Shown here piece by piece: positions 5,756 to 7,391 of a stretch of DNA of 7,391 nt. Source of the stretch: Spirochaetaceae bacterium (lineage in GTDB: Bacteria > Spirochaetota > Spirochaetia > Treponematales > Breznakiellaceae); assembly GCA_031290855.1 (NCBI GenBank), contig JAISLM010000082.1, positions 1 through 7,391 of the forward strand, read 5' to 3'. How positions within the stretch are numbered: position 1 is the first letter of the stretch; every line of letters begins with the position of its first letter. Under the pieces are notes generated by a model. The model saw only the letters and a program-made list of their open reading frames with translations. It was not told the DNA's origin and searched no databases. Position numbers and translations under genes: made by a program.

Positions 5756-5791
5756 CCGGCCCTATATGCAGCGTACCGGCTTGCCCGCAAT
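5756..5791 (+). repeat. 36-bp direct repeat, copy 1
   Basis: Identical over 36 bases to 5849-5884, starting CCGGCCCTATATGCAG and ending TTGCCCGCAAT. Copies are offset by 93 bp. In this copy the right-hand inverted-repeat arm seen at the second copy is replaced by AATGGCGCC. Confidence 0.9.
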
Positions 5792-5817
5792 GGCGCCAGG
5801 AACCTTTGCGCTCCTGT

Positions 5818-5839
5818 CCCCTGCGTTACCACACTACGG
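5818..5839 (+). repeat. 22-bp repeat, copy 1
   Basis: This 22-base module (CCCCTGCGTTACC...ACTACGG) recurs exactly at 7370-7391, on the far side of the beta-helix gene. Here it lies between the two 36-bp repeats and is followed by GGTCTGACACC. The other copy reaches the window edge, so the true repeat may be longer. Confidence 0.9.
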
Positions 5840-5848
5840 GGTCTGACA

Positions 5849-5884
5849 CCGGCCCTATATGCAGCGTACCGGCTTGCCCGCAAT
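5849..5884 (+). repeat. 36-bp direct repeat, copy 2, within a palindromic unit
   Basis: Second exact copy of 5756-5791. Here it belongs to a 40-bp unit whose ends are perfect inverted repeats, GGCCCTAT (5851-5858) and ATAGGGCC (5883-5890), and which is flanked by a 7-bp direct repeat TGACACC (5844-5850 and 5891-5897). Confidence 0.9.
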
Positions 5885-5912
5885 AGGGCCTGACACCCCT
5901 GCGCTCCCGCTG

Positions 5913-7343
5913 CTATTGCAACCGGAAAATGTCCCAGGTATCCGTCCTGGTGTCGCTTGGCGCTTTGTTACCCTTTACAGTGCCGCCCCGCTGGGTAAAG
6001 GTTCCGTTAGTAGAGTCAACCATTATACCGCCGCACCCACCCGTCGCCGTGTTACCGGAAACGGAGCCGCCTCTCATCGTAACGTTGCCTTCCGTTATAA
6101 AAATGCCCCCGCCGTAGATAGCTGTGTTTCCCGAAATATCGCCCTCCTCAATGGAAACCGTATCTTTGCTGTTTATACATATCCCGCCGCCAACGCCATT
6201 TCCCTTAGCGTCAGAAATAGCACTATTGTTCCTGACGCTGCCCCGCTTCATGGTAAACGCACCCATCACATAAATTCCCCCTCCTGAAAATTTACGTTTA
6301 TTGTTCTCGATTATTCCGCCGTCAAGGATCAGGTGCCCCGATTTGATGTTGTACCTGTATTCGTCTTTAGGACTGGAAACAAAAACCCCGCCGTCCTGAT
6401 TGTTCCGCACCACGGAACCGGGCCCCAGGGTAACTTCGGCATTCAGACTTACTTCAAGGCCCGTTTTTGGACTGCCCGAAATCTCGATATGCTCAAACCG
6501 GAAAACACCTTTACGCATACGGACACAATTCTTCTGTGCGTCCGCAGCGGAAAGGACGGCCCGGCGCCCGGCAGGCGCGCCGGGGATGCCTCTTATTATC
6601 AGGAGCGGCGTATCTGTAAAAATGTTGATTAAAAAAACCTCATCTTCGTCATCCCCGCCCTCGCTTGCATCGTTCAGGGTTCCGATGACGGTTATCGTCT
6701 TGATGTCATAGTGGAACGAGGCTTCCCAAACGGCATGGCCAAGCGTCTTGAACGCCGTGGCCTCGGTAAGCCCGTCGTTGTCGTTGTTGCCTTTCGCGCT
6801 GACGTAGTAGCTCGCCCCGCCTGCCGCCGGCGGCTTAGCGTTGGACGCCGGCGCAGGCGGCGTAGCGGCGGCAGCCTCCGCCGCGGGCGGACTCTGGCCG
6901 GCCGCCGGTTCGGGCGGCGGTTTCGGCCGTGTCTGGATCGCCACGGCACCGCTCAGGGAAAGTCCCGTCACAAGGTTCTCTCCGTCCGCCGCCGAAACGG
7001 TAACCCGCACGCTGCTTCTGTTCTTCCGCGCGTCTATGCGGAGGCTTAAGGACTGCGGGTTTGTCACCGTCTCCTTTTTTGCCGCGTCGTACACGCCGGA
7101 ATGAACCTCGAAGTTGTGACTGCCGTCCTCGACAATCCGCCGCTTCGTCTCCCCGGTCCTGATGTCCCCGACAAACTTTCCCTCCTGGTACACGCGGGCA
7201 AGAACCCCCTCCGGCCCGCTGTAGTCAAAAATGATTTCCGACTCCCCGTCATACACGACCCTGTCGCTTGCCGCCCATGAACCCGTTCCAAAAGCCGCTC
7301 CCGCCGCCGCCAAAAACACAATACCGGTAAATACTTTTTTCAT
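5913..7343 (-). CDS. Secreted right-handed beta-helix protein with Pro/Ala-rich linker
   Basis: A 476-residue exported protein. The start is the ATG at 7343 (MKKVFTG), with GGAGG five bases upstream; a GTG further out at 7370 lacks such a signal and lies in a repeat. A signal peptide covers about 1-24. A small, probably beta-rich domain follows (about 27-137; VVYDGESEIIFDYSG opening). Then comes a Pro/Ala linker (about 139-176) and a DUF1565-like entry segment YYVSAKGNNDNDGLTEATAF (179-198). From about 245 on, beta-helix coils take over, ending in repeats of the form GG.I..N.A...GGGI.....T...G.VSGN (three or more between about 340 and 460). Such proteins are surface-exposed or periplasmic, and may bind or cleave glycans or act as adhesins. 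No catalytic residues can be assigned and there is no lipoprotein cysteine. It is the only gene in the right end, is bracketed by repeat copies, and runs opposite to the permease. Function unknown. Confidence 0.85.
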   Translation of the reverse strand: MKKVFTGIVFLAAAGAAFGTGSWAASDRVVYDGESEIIFDYSGPEGVLARVYQEGKFVGDIRTGETKRRIVEDGSHNFEVHSGVYDAAKKETVTNPQSLSLRIDARKNRSSVRVTVSAADGENLVTGLSLSGAVAIQTRPKPPPEPAAGQSPPAAEAAAATPPAPASNAKPPAAGGASYYVSAKGNNDNDGLTEATAFKTLGHAVWEASFHYDIKTITVIGTLNDASEGGDDEDEVFLINIFTDTPLLIIRGIPGAPAGRRAVLSAADAQKNCVRMRKGVFRFEHIEISGSPKTGLEVSLNAEVTLGPGSVVRNNQDGGVFVSSPKDEYRYNIKSGHLILDGGIIENNKRKFSGGGIYVMGAFTMKRGSVRNNSAISDAKGNGVGGGICINSKDTVSIEEGDISGNTAIYGGGIFITEGNVTMRGGSVSGNTATGGCGGIMVDSTNGTFTQRGGTVKGNKAPSDTRTDTWDIFRLQ

Positions 7344-7369
7344 AATTTCCTCCAAAAAGGTGACCGACA

Positions 7370-7391
7370 CCCCTGCGTTACCACACTACGG
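7370..7391 (+). repeat. 22-bp repeat, copy 2 (reaches window edge)
   Basis: Exact copy of 5818-5839, upstream of the beta-helix gene. It is preceded by GACA, so that GACACCCCTGCG (7366-7377) also matches 5892-5903 just beyond the stop codon of the same gene. The repeat may continue past the window. Confidence 0.9.

Noticed and set aside
5756..5890. CRISPR array from the repeated 36-bp sequence
   Set aside because: Only two copies with a 57-bp gap, and the gap contains a sequence repeated elsewhere. No regular spacers and no cas gene in the window.

Overview
The window looks like a chromosomal segment of a host-associated spirochaete (Treponema-like), moderately to highly G+C-rich in the metabolic genes. 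The basis is indirect: a secreted right-handed beta-helix protein with a Pro/Ala-rich linker of a style common in gut treponemes, a stand-alone FTR1-type iron permease with a long periplasmic head, and strong AGGAGG-type ribosome binding sites. No rRNA, tRNA or marker gene fixes the taxon, so the assignment is an inference.

Left part (1-2438), accessory and decaying. On the minus strand lie the beginning of an IS3-type transposase OrfA cut by the window edge (1-55) with a possible IS end near 119, an AT-richer sugar transferase of the DXD 'Gly_transf_sug' type (178-1008), and a broken class I SAM-dependent methyltransferase (1437-2046). The methyltransferase has lost its middle, and a near-perfect 30-bp palindrome sits exactly at the junction. 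This looks like the edge of a surface-polysaccharide island eroded by mobile DNA. The stretches 1021-1436 and 2047-2438 hold no gene I can recognise.

Middle part (2439-5628), intact metabolic genes on the plus strand. A promoter at 2439-2468 precedes a two-gene unit: a six-helix AmiS/UreI-family amide/urea channel (2554-3063) and, 9 bp later, a nicotinamidase PncA with all expected active-site residues (3073-3690). The pairing suggests nicotinamide entry followed by deamidation for NAD salvage. About 410 bp of highly structured intergenic DNA follows. It contains several hairpins, two of which are joined by a perfect 8-bp loop-to-bulge complementarity (3880-3887 with 3929-3936), ending in a T7 tract. 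This is a candidate undescribed structured RNA. After it come a sigma70-like promoter with an inverted repeat in its spacer (4034-4062) and an FTR1-family iron permease (4102-5628) with a signal peptide, a duplicated periplasmic helical domain and two REXXE motifs.

Right part (5629-7391). An array of modular repeats (36-bp and 22-bp exact copies, and a palindrome flanked by TGACACC) lies downstream of the permease. The same 22-bp module reappears beyond the start of the minus-strand beta-helix gene (5913-7343), so that gene is bracketed by repeat copies.
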